Assembly: GCA_937897365.1 (NCBI GenBank) | Contig: CALCOP010000015.1 | Coordinates: forward strand, 1-6,362 | Reading direction: 5' to 3' | Origin: an uncultured euryarchaeote | Lineage (GTDB): Archaea; Thermoplasmatota; Poseidoniia; Poseidoniales; Poseidoniaceae | Length of the DNA stretch: 6,362 nucleotides | In this document: piece by piece, positions 1-5,655 of the stretch | Numbering within the stretch: position 1 is the stretch's first letter | How the letters are laid out: each line of letters begins with the position of its first letter | Position numbers and translations under genes: made by a program | Notes under the pieces: model-generated | Told to the model about the DNA's origin: nothing | Databases searched by the model: none | The model's input: the letters and a program-made list of their open reading frames with translations, nothing else

Positions 1-33
1 TTGGAACCGAGTGAAGAACAAACTCTTTGTTTC
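1..33. other. Window edge downstream of aceE, no gene assignable
   Basis: These bases lie 3' of the aceE stop codon. On the plus strand one frame is open from base 1 to a TGA at 67-69, and another closes with TGA at 12-14 after Gly-Thr-Glu. Either could be the tail of a plus-strand gene converging on aceE, which would fit the tight convergent spacing elsewhere in the window, but too little is visible to decide. No start codon with a ribosome binding site for a following minus-strand gene (such as a PDH E2) is visible here. Confidence 0.3.
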
Positions 34-53
34 ACATCACAGTTCTGTGATGT
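34..53. repeat. Perfect 9-bp inverted repeat over the aceE stop codon
   Basis: ACATCACAG and CTGTGATGT (34-42 and 45-53) are exact reverse complements separated by TT, so the whole is a 20-bp near-palindrome. It covers the last codons (Ile-Thr-Glu-Leu) and the TGA of aceE. On the plus strand it is followed by a pyrimidine-rich stretch, CTTTTCTCTCT, so it could serve as a terminator for a plus-strand gene entering from the left. On the minus strand no U-run follows it. It could instead be a protein-binding dyad or an mRNA 3'-end stabilising hairpin. The repeat is certain; its role is not known. Confidence 0.75.
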
Positions 54-2709
54 CTTTTCTCTCTGTTGAAATGCCAAATTCTTTCTCGGCTTTCTCATAG
101 ACACTTGCATCTATTGAACCGTCTCTTACAAGAGATGAAAGTGCTGCAAGAGCAACCGCTGCTCCATCGATTTCAAAGAAGCGACGAAGTGCTTCACGGG
201 TATCTGAGCGGCCAAACCCATCGGTTCCAAGCACTGTATAGTGACCGCCAACCCATTGGCGAATCATATCAGGAACCGCTGCCATGTTATCGCTTACTGC
301 AATAACGGGAACCGTTCCGCTGCCAAGAAATCTCTCAACCCATGGCTGCTTTGCAGGTTTACTGGGGTGCAATCGGTTCCAACGGTCGCATTCCAAACCT
401 TCACGTCGCATTTCTCCGTACGATGTTGCTGAATAAATTTCTGAACGGACTCCATAGGCTTCCAATTTCTCAACTGCGTCCAAGACCTGAACCATAATCG
501 GGCCGGAACCTATCAGGCGAACGATTGGCCCATCTCCTTTCGGCGCACCACGAAGCAAATACATGCCGCGGATAATACCCTCATCGGCACCTTTCGGTTT
601 GGGAGGCATGGGGTAGTTTTCATTGTAGACTGCAATATAATGGAGGACATCTTTGTCTTGACCATACATTTCATCGATACCATGTCGGATGATGACTGCT
701 AACTCGTAAGCGAAGGCTGGATCCCAAGCACGGACGGCTGGATTGGTGTGAGCCATGAGAAGAGAATGTCCATCTTGGTGTTGCAATCCTTCACCGTTGA
801 GTGTGGTTCGCCCGGAGGTTGCACCCATAAGGAAACCACGAGCGCGCTGGTCTGCTGCCGACCAGATGAGATCAGCCACTCTCTGGAATCCAAACATCGA
901 GTAGAACGTGTAGAAGGGGACTGTGGGATAATGGTGAGTCGAGAAAGATGTTGCTGCAGCAATGAATGTTGAAGTTGCACCAGCTTCATTGATACCTTCT
1001 TCCAAGAGTTGACCTTTGGCAGACTCCTTGTATTTCATCAGCACTTTGTGATCAACAGGCTTGTAGAGTTGACCTTCTGGATGATAGATTCCAAACTCAG
1101 AGAACAAGGGGTCCATTCCAAAAGTTCGAGCCTCGTCAGGAATAATTGGCACAATGCGATTTCCAAACTCTTTGTCCTTCATCAAAGCACGTAAGATTCG
1201 CACGAAAGCCATAGTCGTCGAGACTTGCATGTTCCCCTTCGTACCTTCATCAAAATCCGCATAGGTAGCTTCACCGGGAAGAGTGAGGTCAAACTTGGGA
1301 ACGGTCCGAGTTGGCATAAAACCGTCCATGGCAGCTCGGCGTTGTTTGGCATAAGCAACCAGTTCAGGAACATCTTCAGGCATCACGTAAGGATACTTTT
1401 CTAAATCTTCATCAGTGAAGTCAAGACCCAAATCATCACGCATGTATTGCATGCTTTCCATGTCTGCCTTCTTCTTTTGATGAGTTGTGTTTCGACCAGC
1501 GAAAGCAGGCCCGAGTCCGAATCCTTTGATGGTACGAATCAGAACAACGGTCGGCTCGCCTTTGTGAGCGGTCGCTTGGGCATAGGCTGCATGGAGTTTG
1601 AGGAAGTCATGACCGCCAACATCAGCGCATAAGTCAACAAGTTCTTCATCACTCAAATGAGCCACCAGAGCTTGCAAACCTTCTGAATTGAACAGTTCCT
1701 TACGGATTGTAGCGCCGTCTGCAGTCATGATTCGCTGTTCATCGCCATCAACCAATTCGTCAAGTCGTGCAGCGAGTAATCCTGCTGAATCTCGAGCAAA
1801 CAAATCATCCCAACTGCTGCCCCAGAGAACTTTGATGACATTCCATCCTGCACCTCTAAAGCGACCTTCAAGTTCTTGGACGATCTTCGAGTTTCCTCGA
1901 ACTGGACCGTCAAGACGTTGAAGATTACAATTCATGGTCATGACAATGTTGTCAAGACCTTCACGTCCTGCTAAGGAGAGTTGAGAAAGAGATTCCGGCT
2001 CGTCAGATTCACCATCCCCCATTGTATACCAAACCCGAGAGTTTGCTGTTGAAACCAATCCTCTGTCTTCCAAATATCGATTGAATCGAGCCTGATGAAT
2101 TGCCGTCATCGCACCAAGACCCATACTGACGGTTGGAAATTCCCAGAAGTCAGGCATTAATCGGGGATGAGGATACGATGACAGCCCATTGCCGCCGGTT
2201 TCTTGGCGGAATGCTTCCATCTGTTCATGCGTTAAACGGCCTTCAAGCCATGCTCTGGCATAGATTCCTGGTGAAGCATGTCCTTGCCAATACAGATGAT
2301 CGCCTTGCCCAGCACCGTCTTTTCCTCGAAAGAAATGATTGAATCCAATCTCCCATGCATGGGAGGCTGAAGCATATGTTGAGATGTGACCGCCTATTCC
2401 TTCGAAGTATTTGTTGCCGCGAGTGACAATCATCATAGCATTCCATCGAATGATTCCATGGAGGCGCTCTTCCAAATCTAAATCTCCGGGATAAGCGCCT
2501 TGGTTATCGGGGTGAATTGAGTTGAGATAGGGCGTGTTCACGACATCGATTTCTACACCTGCATGACGTGCTGCATCGACGGTTGAAAGAAGAATCCGAC
2601 GTGCTTCTTCTTCACCAAGTTGGTCACGAACTGCAAGGATAGAATCAATCCATTCTTGTGTCGCAACAGGGTCTGGGTCCGGCAAAGTTCCTCGAACACC
2701 GAAGCGCAT
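37..2709 (-). CDS. aceE: Pyruvate dehydrogenase E1 component, homodimeric type
   Basis: Thiamine-diphosphate enzyme that decarboxylates pyruvate and passes the acetyl group to the lipoyl domain of E2, giving acetyl-CoA in the cytoplasmic PDH complex. At 890 residues it matches the usual length (E. coli AceE is about 887) and can be followed against it end to end. The ThDP/Mg motif is GDG at residues 231-233, ending in NCN at 260-262 within NCNLQRLDGPV. The expected active-site residues are present: His108 in GGHIS, His144 in GHASPG, His410 in the mobile inner loop (GRNTTHQKKK), catalytic Glu575 in EGINEAG, and His644 in NGEGLQHQDGHS. The C-terminal domain keeps LGTDGFGRSD (827-836). ATG at 2709 is chosen because a strong Shine-Dalgarno lies six bases upstream and the N-terminus (DPDP, then TQEW) fits the family. 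No E2 or E3 gene is in view. Most archaea use pyruvate:ferredoxin oxidoreductase, so a bacterial-type E1 suggests old transfer from bacteria (inference). It looks intact, without frameshifts. Confidence 0.96.
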   Translation of the reverse strand: MRFGVRGTLPDPDPVATQEWIDSILAVRDQLGEEEARRILLSTVDAARHAGVEIDVVNTPYLNSIHPDNQGAYPGDLDLEERLHGIIRWNAMMIVTRGNKYFEGIGGHISTYASASHAWEIGFNHFFRGKDGAGQGDHLYWQGHASPGIYARAWLEGRLTHEQMEAFRQETGGNGLSSYPHPRLMPDFWEFPTVSMGLGAMTAIHQARFNRYLEDRGLVSTANSRVWYTMGDGESDEPESLSQLSLAGREGLDNIVMTMNCNLQRLDGPVRGNSKIVQELEGRFRGAGWNVIKVLWGSSWDDLFARDSAGLLAARLDELVDGDEQRIMTADGATIRKELFNSEGLQALVAHLSDEELVDLCADVGGHDFLKLHAAYAQATAHKGEPTVVLIRTIKGFGLGPAFAGRNTTHQKKKADMESMQYMRDDLGLDFTDEDLEKYPYVMPEDVPELVAYAKQRRAAMDGFMPTRTVPKFDLTLPGEATYADFDEGTKGNMQVSTTMAFVRILRALMKDKEFGNRIVPIIPDEARTFGMDPLFSEFGIYHPEGQLYKPVDHKVLMKYKESAKGQLLEEGINEAGATSTFIAAATSFSTHHYPTVPFYTFYSMFGFQRVADLIWSAADQRARGFLMGATSGRTTLNGEGLQHQDGHSLLMAHTNPAVRAWDPAFAYELAVIIRHGIDEMYGQDKDVLHYIAVYNENYPMPPKPKGADEGIIRGMYLLRGAPKGDGPIVRLIGSGPIMVQVLDAVEKLEAYGVRSEIYSATSYGEMRREGLECDRWNRLHPSKPAKQPWVERFLGSGTVPVIAVSDNMAAVPDMIRQWVGGHYTVLGTDGFGRSDTREALRRFFEIDGAAVALAALSSLVRDGSIDASVYEKAEKEFGISTERKDITEL

Positions 2710-2715
2710 GTCTTG

Positions 2716-2724
2716 CTCCTCCCT
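2716..2724 (-). promoter_or_regulatory. Strong Shine-Dalgarno of aceE
   Basis: Read on the minus strand, AGGGAGGAG is followed by a six-base spacer (CAAGAC) and then the ATG at 2709. This is a near-ideal match to the 16S rRNA 3' end. It fixes the aceE start and implies a transcript with a leader, unlike the Hc1-like gene opposite. Confidence 0.8.
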
Positions 2725-2743
2725 GCAACACCCTCTAACCGTA

Positions 2744-2756
2744 GGGTTTTCAACCC
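2744..2756. promoter_or_regulatory. Short inverted repeat upstream of aceE, possible operator
   Basis: GGGTTTTCAACCC has perfect 5-bp arms (GGGTT and AACCC) around TTC. It lies 35-47 bases upstream of the aceE ATG, about where the 5' end of an aceE leader could be. Part of it, TTCAACCC, recurs in the intergenic region at 4580-4587. A dyad this short can occur by chance, so a regulator-binding role is only a possibility. Confidence 0.3.
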
Positions 2757-2874
2757 CTCGCTTGAAATCACGTCAAAGTATTCATCGAGATTCACAGTTC
2801 AAAATGTTGAAGCAGAGTTCGGCGTTTCGTCCATCGATTTATGTCCGTTCATTTCATGTTTTTCCGGAGCAATC

Positions 2875-2881
2875 CATAAAA
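2875..2881 (+). promoter_or_regulatory. Archaeal TATA-like box for the Hc1-like gene
   Basis: CATAAAA is centred about 26-27 bases upstream of the ATG at 2905, the standard distance from an archaeal TATA box to the transcription start. A purine-rich GGAGCAAT just upstream is BRE-like. The spacing puts the transcript 5' end at or next to the ATG, i.e. a leaderless mRNA. This supports 2905 over the in-frame ATG at 2920 as the translation start. Confidence 0.5.
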
Positions 2882-2904
2882 GCCGTTTTCACTGCGGGCA
2901 GGAT

Positions 2905-3084
2905 ATGTCCGTCGAGGCTATGGTTCAAACGATGATTGATGATTTAACTGCCGCTCTAGGTGATGCTGTCAAGCATGACAAGGGTAACGCTGCTGCTGGT
3001 ACCCGAGTGCGAAAGGCTATGCAACAAGCAAAGGCCGCTGCTCAAGCAGTTCGCACACAAGTCCAAGCTGACAAGAACGCTTGA
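2905..3084 (+). CDS. Small Hc1-like (histone H1-like) Ala-rich protein
   Basis: A 59-residue protein that resembles the N-terminal domain of bacterial/chlamydial histone H1-like Hc1 proteins. The shared core is KGNAAAGTRVRK at residues 26-37, matching the KGNkAAaqRVR signature of that family from memory, preceded by an amphipathic segment (IDDLTAALGDAV) and followed by an Ala/Lys/Arg helix (residues 38-57). Fifteen of 59 residues are Ala; charge is asymmetric, with an acidic N-terminal third and a basic C-terminal half. It lacks the long Lys/Ala-rich DNA-binding tail of chlamydial Hc1, so direct chromatin compaction is uncertain. It has no Cys, signal peptide or membrane segment and is probably a cytoplasmic helical hairpin. 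ATG 2905 is preferred from the TATA-like box at leaderless distance; no well-spaced Shine-Dalgarno is seen. Its stop is 2 bp from the stop of the convergent membrane-protein gene. A nucleoid-associated role is inference from the family resemblance. Confidence 0.72.
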   Translation: MSVEAMVQTMIDDLTAALGDAVKHDKGNAAAGTRVRKAMQQAKAAAQAVRTQVQADKNA

Positions 3085-3086
3085 GG

Positions 3087-4556
3087 TTAAGAGCGCGTCA
3101 AAACGCGCCATTCTCCTCCACCGTTGAGAAAATCTACTTCTCCGTTTGATTGAACGACCCACCCCTCCGGTGTCAACGTTACATCTGGCGAAGTCACAAG
3201 CGTATTCACATGCGACAGTGATGTGTTCAAATCAAGTTCCCAGGTTGCATCTATCGATCGCCAGTGCCCAGTAATTTGTTTTTCTTCAGCATCCAATGGC
3301 CCATAGAAAGTGTAGAGCCAATGCATTGCGAGGGTGTCCTCGGATACAAAGAGAAAGTGCTCGTCTTCGTTAAGATTCATCACTTCAGCAGCCTCATCGG
3401 TCCACATTGTTTGTCCGTGAACAGAGGCAAGAAGGGAAAGCGGTAACAGCAAGAAGAGTGTGACCCCCATGACTTTAATTTTCGAACCGGGAGTGCCATA
3501 AGTTGGAATTTCAACATGGTGAGATAGATGCTGAAGCAAGAGAACCAACGGGATAAACAGCATGGTGATGTATCGTCCATTATTCCCCATGGTCCAAATG
3601 ATGCCCGGCCATTCAGCACCCCAAATACTGGCTTCATAAGTCCAGAGAGCTGCGACATAGAAGACGAGAGCCGTTGTGATACCTACGATGTAACCTGCCA
3701 TCATGGCAATATCAGAATCTTCGATGGAAGCCATTGCCGACACCATCGGCCGAACAAAGGGCCACGCTACCATGCCAAACAATACAAACAGAACCACGAC
3801 ATCCAACAGTGAGAAAGCGAAAGCAGTCGTGTAGCGAACGGGATTTTCGGCAAGTATGGCCAGCGTACTGTTGTAGCCGAGAATCCCAAGAACCACCATA
3901 GAAAGTGTAACAAATGAACAGACTGCAATGCTTACAAGATGAGGTTGTGACATCCACCGAGTCTTTTCACCACCGCGAGTATCGATTTCACGCCACGCTG
4001 TCGTTAGCACTGCTATGAGCAAGCCACCGAGTAAAACACCGTTCAAATCGACAAACCCTTTCGCATAAGCCATCAGCATGAAACTGAAACCCCCCCCGAG
4101 ATGTTGCATGACTCTATACTTCTTCGATGCAATACCAGTCAAAAGAAGAAAGGAAAGCGCACAAAACGCTGCCAAATATACTTCTTCATATCCACGTCCG
4201 ATGGAGAAAATGAATGCTGGAGAAAGCGATAGAATGGCTGCTGAATAGATTCCAGTCCAACGAAAGAGACATGCGACAAGTGCAAAAAAAGTGAGAAGGG
4301 CTGCTCCTTTGATAGCAGCCTCAGAAAATCCATACAAAGGCAAGACTGTGCGTTGTCCGCCGTCATCTGGGTCACTCTCACCAAGCGTATCTGGACGTAA
4401 ATCACCCCACGGTAATGCACCGTTTTCATCGACTGCCATCTTCACTTGGGTGTCTAATCCTAAATCACTGGTAAAGCAAACAAGTATATTGAGAAGGAGA
4501 CCCAAAACAAGGAGACCTTTCCAAAGACGTTCGTCTTCGAAATTCAACCGCTCCAT
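3087..4556 (-). CDS. Multi-pass membrane protein, GT-C glycosyltransferase-like
   Basis: A 489-residue integral membrane protein with about 10-11 hydrophobic segments (roughly 13-29, 83-118 as two, 125-142, 152-187 as two, 207-227, 245-265, 284-304, 328-343, 360-379) and a soluble C-terminal tail of about 110 residues. Features that recall GT-C enzymes, which transfer sugars from polyprenyl-phosphate donors, are an acidic first loop (SDLGLD at 30-35, then a long loop with W50 and many Asp), GYEE at 122-125 at a membrane edge, and NNGRYI at 325-330 before a late membrane segment, like the GRY motif of many GT-C proteins. No named family is recognised, so the function is provisional. The start is placed at ATG 4556; an in-frame TTG lies two codons upstream at 4562, and neither has a clear Shine-Dalgarno. 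A run of eight G in the coding strand encodes GGG near residue 155. Its likely role is envelope or surface glycan assembly (inference). Confidence 0.8.
   Translation of the reverse strand: MERLNFEDERLWKGLLVLGLLLNILVCFTSDLGLDTQVKMAVDENGALPWGDLRPDTLGESDPDDGGQRTVLPLYGFSEAAIKGAALLTFFALVACLFRWTGIYSAAILSLSPAFIFSIGRGYEEVYLAAFCALSFLLLTGIASKKYRVMQHLGGGFSFMLMAYAKGFVDLNGVLLGGLLIAVLTTAWREIDTRGGEKTRWMSQPHLVSIAVCSFVTLSMVVLGILGYNSTLAILAENPVRYTTAFAFSLLDVVVLFVLFGMVAWPFVRPMVSAMASIEDSDIAMMAGYIVGITTALVFYVAALWTYEASIWGAEWPGIIWTMGNNGRYITMLFIPLVLLLQHLSHHVEIPTYGTPGSKIKVMGVTLFLLLPLSLLASVHGQTMWTDEAAEVMNLNEDEHFLFVSEDTLAMHWLYTFYGPLDAEEKQITGHWRSIDATWELDLNTSLSHVNTLVTSPDVTLTPEGWVVQSNGEVDFLNGGGEWRVLTRS
3093..3108 (+). terminator. 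GC-rich stem-loop just after the Hc1-like gene
   Basis: GCGCGT, loop CAAA, then ACGCGC: perfect 6-bp arms, starting eight bases after the TGA of the Hc1-like gene and followed by a pyrimidine-rich CATTCTCCTCC. It lies inside the last codons of the convergent membrane-protein gene (encoding WRVLTR). It could end the plus-strand transcript or stabilise its 3' end. Archaeal termination mainly relies on U-tracts, and none of length is present, so the terminator role is tentative while the hairpin itself is clear. Confidence 0.4.
4090..4097. repeat. C8/G8 homopolymer tract inside the membrane-protein gene
   Basis: Eight consecutive C on the plus strand (G8 on the coding strand) encode part of Gly-Gly-Gly at about residues 154-156 of the GT-C-like protein. 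The reading frame is intact through the tract. It is the longest homopolymer noticed in the window. Such runs are slippage-prone and are also places where assembly errors occur. Confidence 0.85.
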
Positions 4557-4608
4557 AACCAACGGTTCGGGGGGAGAGGTTCAACCCTTTCGGACACTTC
4601 GGGGGTAC
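4557..4608. promoter_or_regulatory. 52-bp divergent intergenic region of GT-C-like gene and CoA-transferase
   Basis: Two divergent start codons (ATG minus at 4556, ATG plus at 4609) share this short gap. It contains G6 (4569-4574), G5 (4601-4605), a GGTT-C-AACC dyad (4578-4586) and the octamer TTCAACCC (4580-4587), also found upstream of aceE. The G5 run ends three bases before the CoA-transferase ATG and could act as a poor Shine-Dalgarno. No TATA-like sequence sits 26 bases before either ATG, so core promoters are likely inside the opposing coding regions; AATATA on the minus strand near 4653-4658 and CATAAC on the plus strand near 4555 are weak candidates. Confidence 0.4.
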
Positions 4609-5655
4609 ATGGGCGGAATTCTTGAGGGTATTCGAATCGTCGATGTCTCGCGTATATTGGCTGGACCTTATGCAACACAGATGCTTTCAGATCTCGGCGC
4701 TGAAGTCATCAAAATCGAGGCGCCGTGGGGCGATGACACACGTCACTGGGGCCCGCCATTCACAACTGGTTTTGATGGGAAACAAGTCGCAGCGTATTTT
4801 CTCTCGTGCAATCGTGGTAAAGAAATCATGACGTTTGACTTGAAACGCGAAGCAAACGATGTTCGAGAACTCATTGCATCTGCAGATGTCGTTGTAGAAA
4901 ACTTTCGCCCCGGTACGCTTGAACGCTTACTTGGACCTCTACCAAATGATGTGATTGTATGCTCGATTTCGGCTTATGGAGCTACAGGACCTCGACGTGA
5001 TGAGCCAGGGTATGATGTTGCCCTGCAAGCCCGCAGTGGAATAATGGGGATGACTGGAGAAGCGGGTGGAGCACCCGTCAAGGTTGGCGTTGCGTGGATT
5101 GATGTCATCACTGGTTTGAATGCTGGAAATGCAATTCTTGCTGCCTTGTTCCACAAACAAAAAACCGGAGAATGTATGCGAATTGACCTCTCCTTGTGGG
5201 ACAGTGCCATTGCCGCTTTAGTTAATCAAGCTCACAATGCATTAGCAAGCGGAAACAATCCTTTGCCGATGGGATCTGCTCATCCAAATCTCGTACCATA
5301 TCGTGCATTTGAAGCAAAAGATGGGTGGTTCGTTATTGGTGTTGGTTCAGACAACCAATGGCTCACTTTAGTTGAAGCACTTGGCATTGAAAATCAAGAG
5401 GTGTGGTCGACAAATGAAGGGCGAGTTCATGGGCGAGAGGAAGTCGAAACTGCAGTATCAAATGCAGTATCGCTGCTTAATCGAGGCGAACTGGAAGAAA
5501 AATTATCCGGCGTTCCTTGTGCCCCGGTCAATACGGTTCTTGAGGCTCTTTCCGACCCGCAAAGTGTGGCTCGACAAGCAGTAACTCAACACAGAGGTGT
5601 CGATGTTTTAGCAAGTCCCTTGCGCTTTATGACACCTTCAAAACGAGAAGAGTGA
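4609..5655 (+). CDS. Class III (CaiB/BaiF family) CoA-transferase, C-terminally short
   Basis: A 348-residue member of the class III CoA-transferase family, which includes formyl-CoA transferase, CaiB and alpha-methylacyl-CoA racemase. These enzymes move CoA between carboxylic acids through an aspartyl-CoA intermediate. The N-terminal signature is complete: GIRIVDVSRILAGP (7-20), QMLSDLGAEVIKIE (24-37), NRGKEIMTFDLK (68-79) and DVVVENFRPG (93-102). The catalytic Asp is Asp165 in AWIDVITG, followed by TGECMRIDLS (186-195); the second domain has SAHPNLVPYRAF (223-234). The protein stops soon after VLASPLRF (333-340), so the usual ending of roughly 40 residues (typically containing a PxLGEHT-like motif) is missing; full-length relatives are near 380-410. 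ATG 4609 is chosen because the family N-terminus begins directly there; longer in-frame extensions run antisense through the neighbour. Its 3' end overlaps the end of fen by 18 bp. The substrate cannot be deduced. Confidence 0.92.
   Translation: MGGILEGIRIVDVSRILAGPYATQMLSDLGAEVIKIEAPWGDDTRHWGPPFTTGFDGKQVAAYFLSCNRGKEIMTFDLKREANDVRELIASADVVVENFRPGTLERLLGPLPNDVIVCSISAYGATGPRRDEPGYDVALQARSGIMGMTGEAGGAPVKVGVAWIDVITGLNAGNAILAALFHKQKTGECMRIDLSLWDSAIAALVNQAHNALASGNNPLPMGSAHPNLVPYRAFEAKDGWFVIGVGSDNQWLTLVEALGIENQEVWSTNEGRVHGREEVETAVSNAVSLLNRGELEEKLSGVPCAPVNTVLEALSDPQSVARQAVTQHRGVDVLASPLRFMTPSKREE

Larger units (their letters stand above)
2710..2904. other. Divergent intergenic region between aceE and the Hc1-like gene
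   Basis: This 195-bp gap between two divergent start codons holds no convincing gene. The plus frame of the Hc1-like gene stays open leftwards into aceE, but its translation here has no low-complexity or domain character matching the small protein, and the TATA-like box argues for a start at 2905. The gap contains the aceE Shine-Dalgarno, a 5-bp inverted repeat at 2744-2756, and the plus-strand TATA-like box. For aceE, a weak TACTTT (minus strand, about 2775-2780) would place transcription start near the inverted repeat; that is only a guess. Confidence 0.6.

Noticed and set aside
699..989. Antisense and alternate-frame open reading frames within aceE, the membrane-protein gene, the CoA-transferase and fen
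   Set aside because: They overlap strongly supported genes, show no domain features, and look like shadows of real coding frames.
2620..2904. Upstream in-frame extension of the Hc1-like gene into aceE
   Set aside because: The extended part lies antisense to aceE, has no family resemblance, and the TATA-like box at leaderless distance supports the start at 2905.
4578..4587. GGTTCAACCC resembling a tRNA T-arm
   Set aside because: No acceptor stem, D-arm or anticodon arm can be built around it; it is a short intergenic dyad.
4291..4608. Long in-frame N-terminal extension of the CoA-transferase
   Set aside because: It is antisense to the start of the membrane-protein gene, and the CaiB family N-terminus begins directly at ATG 4609.
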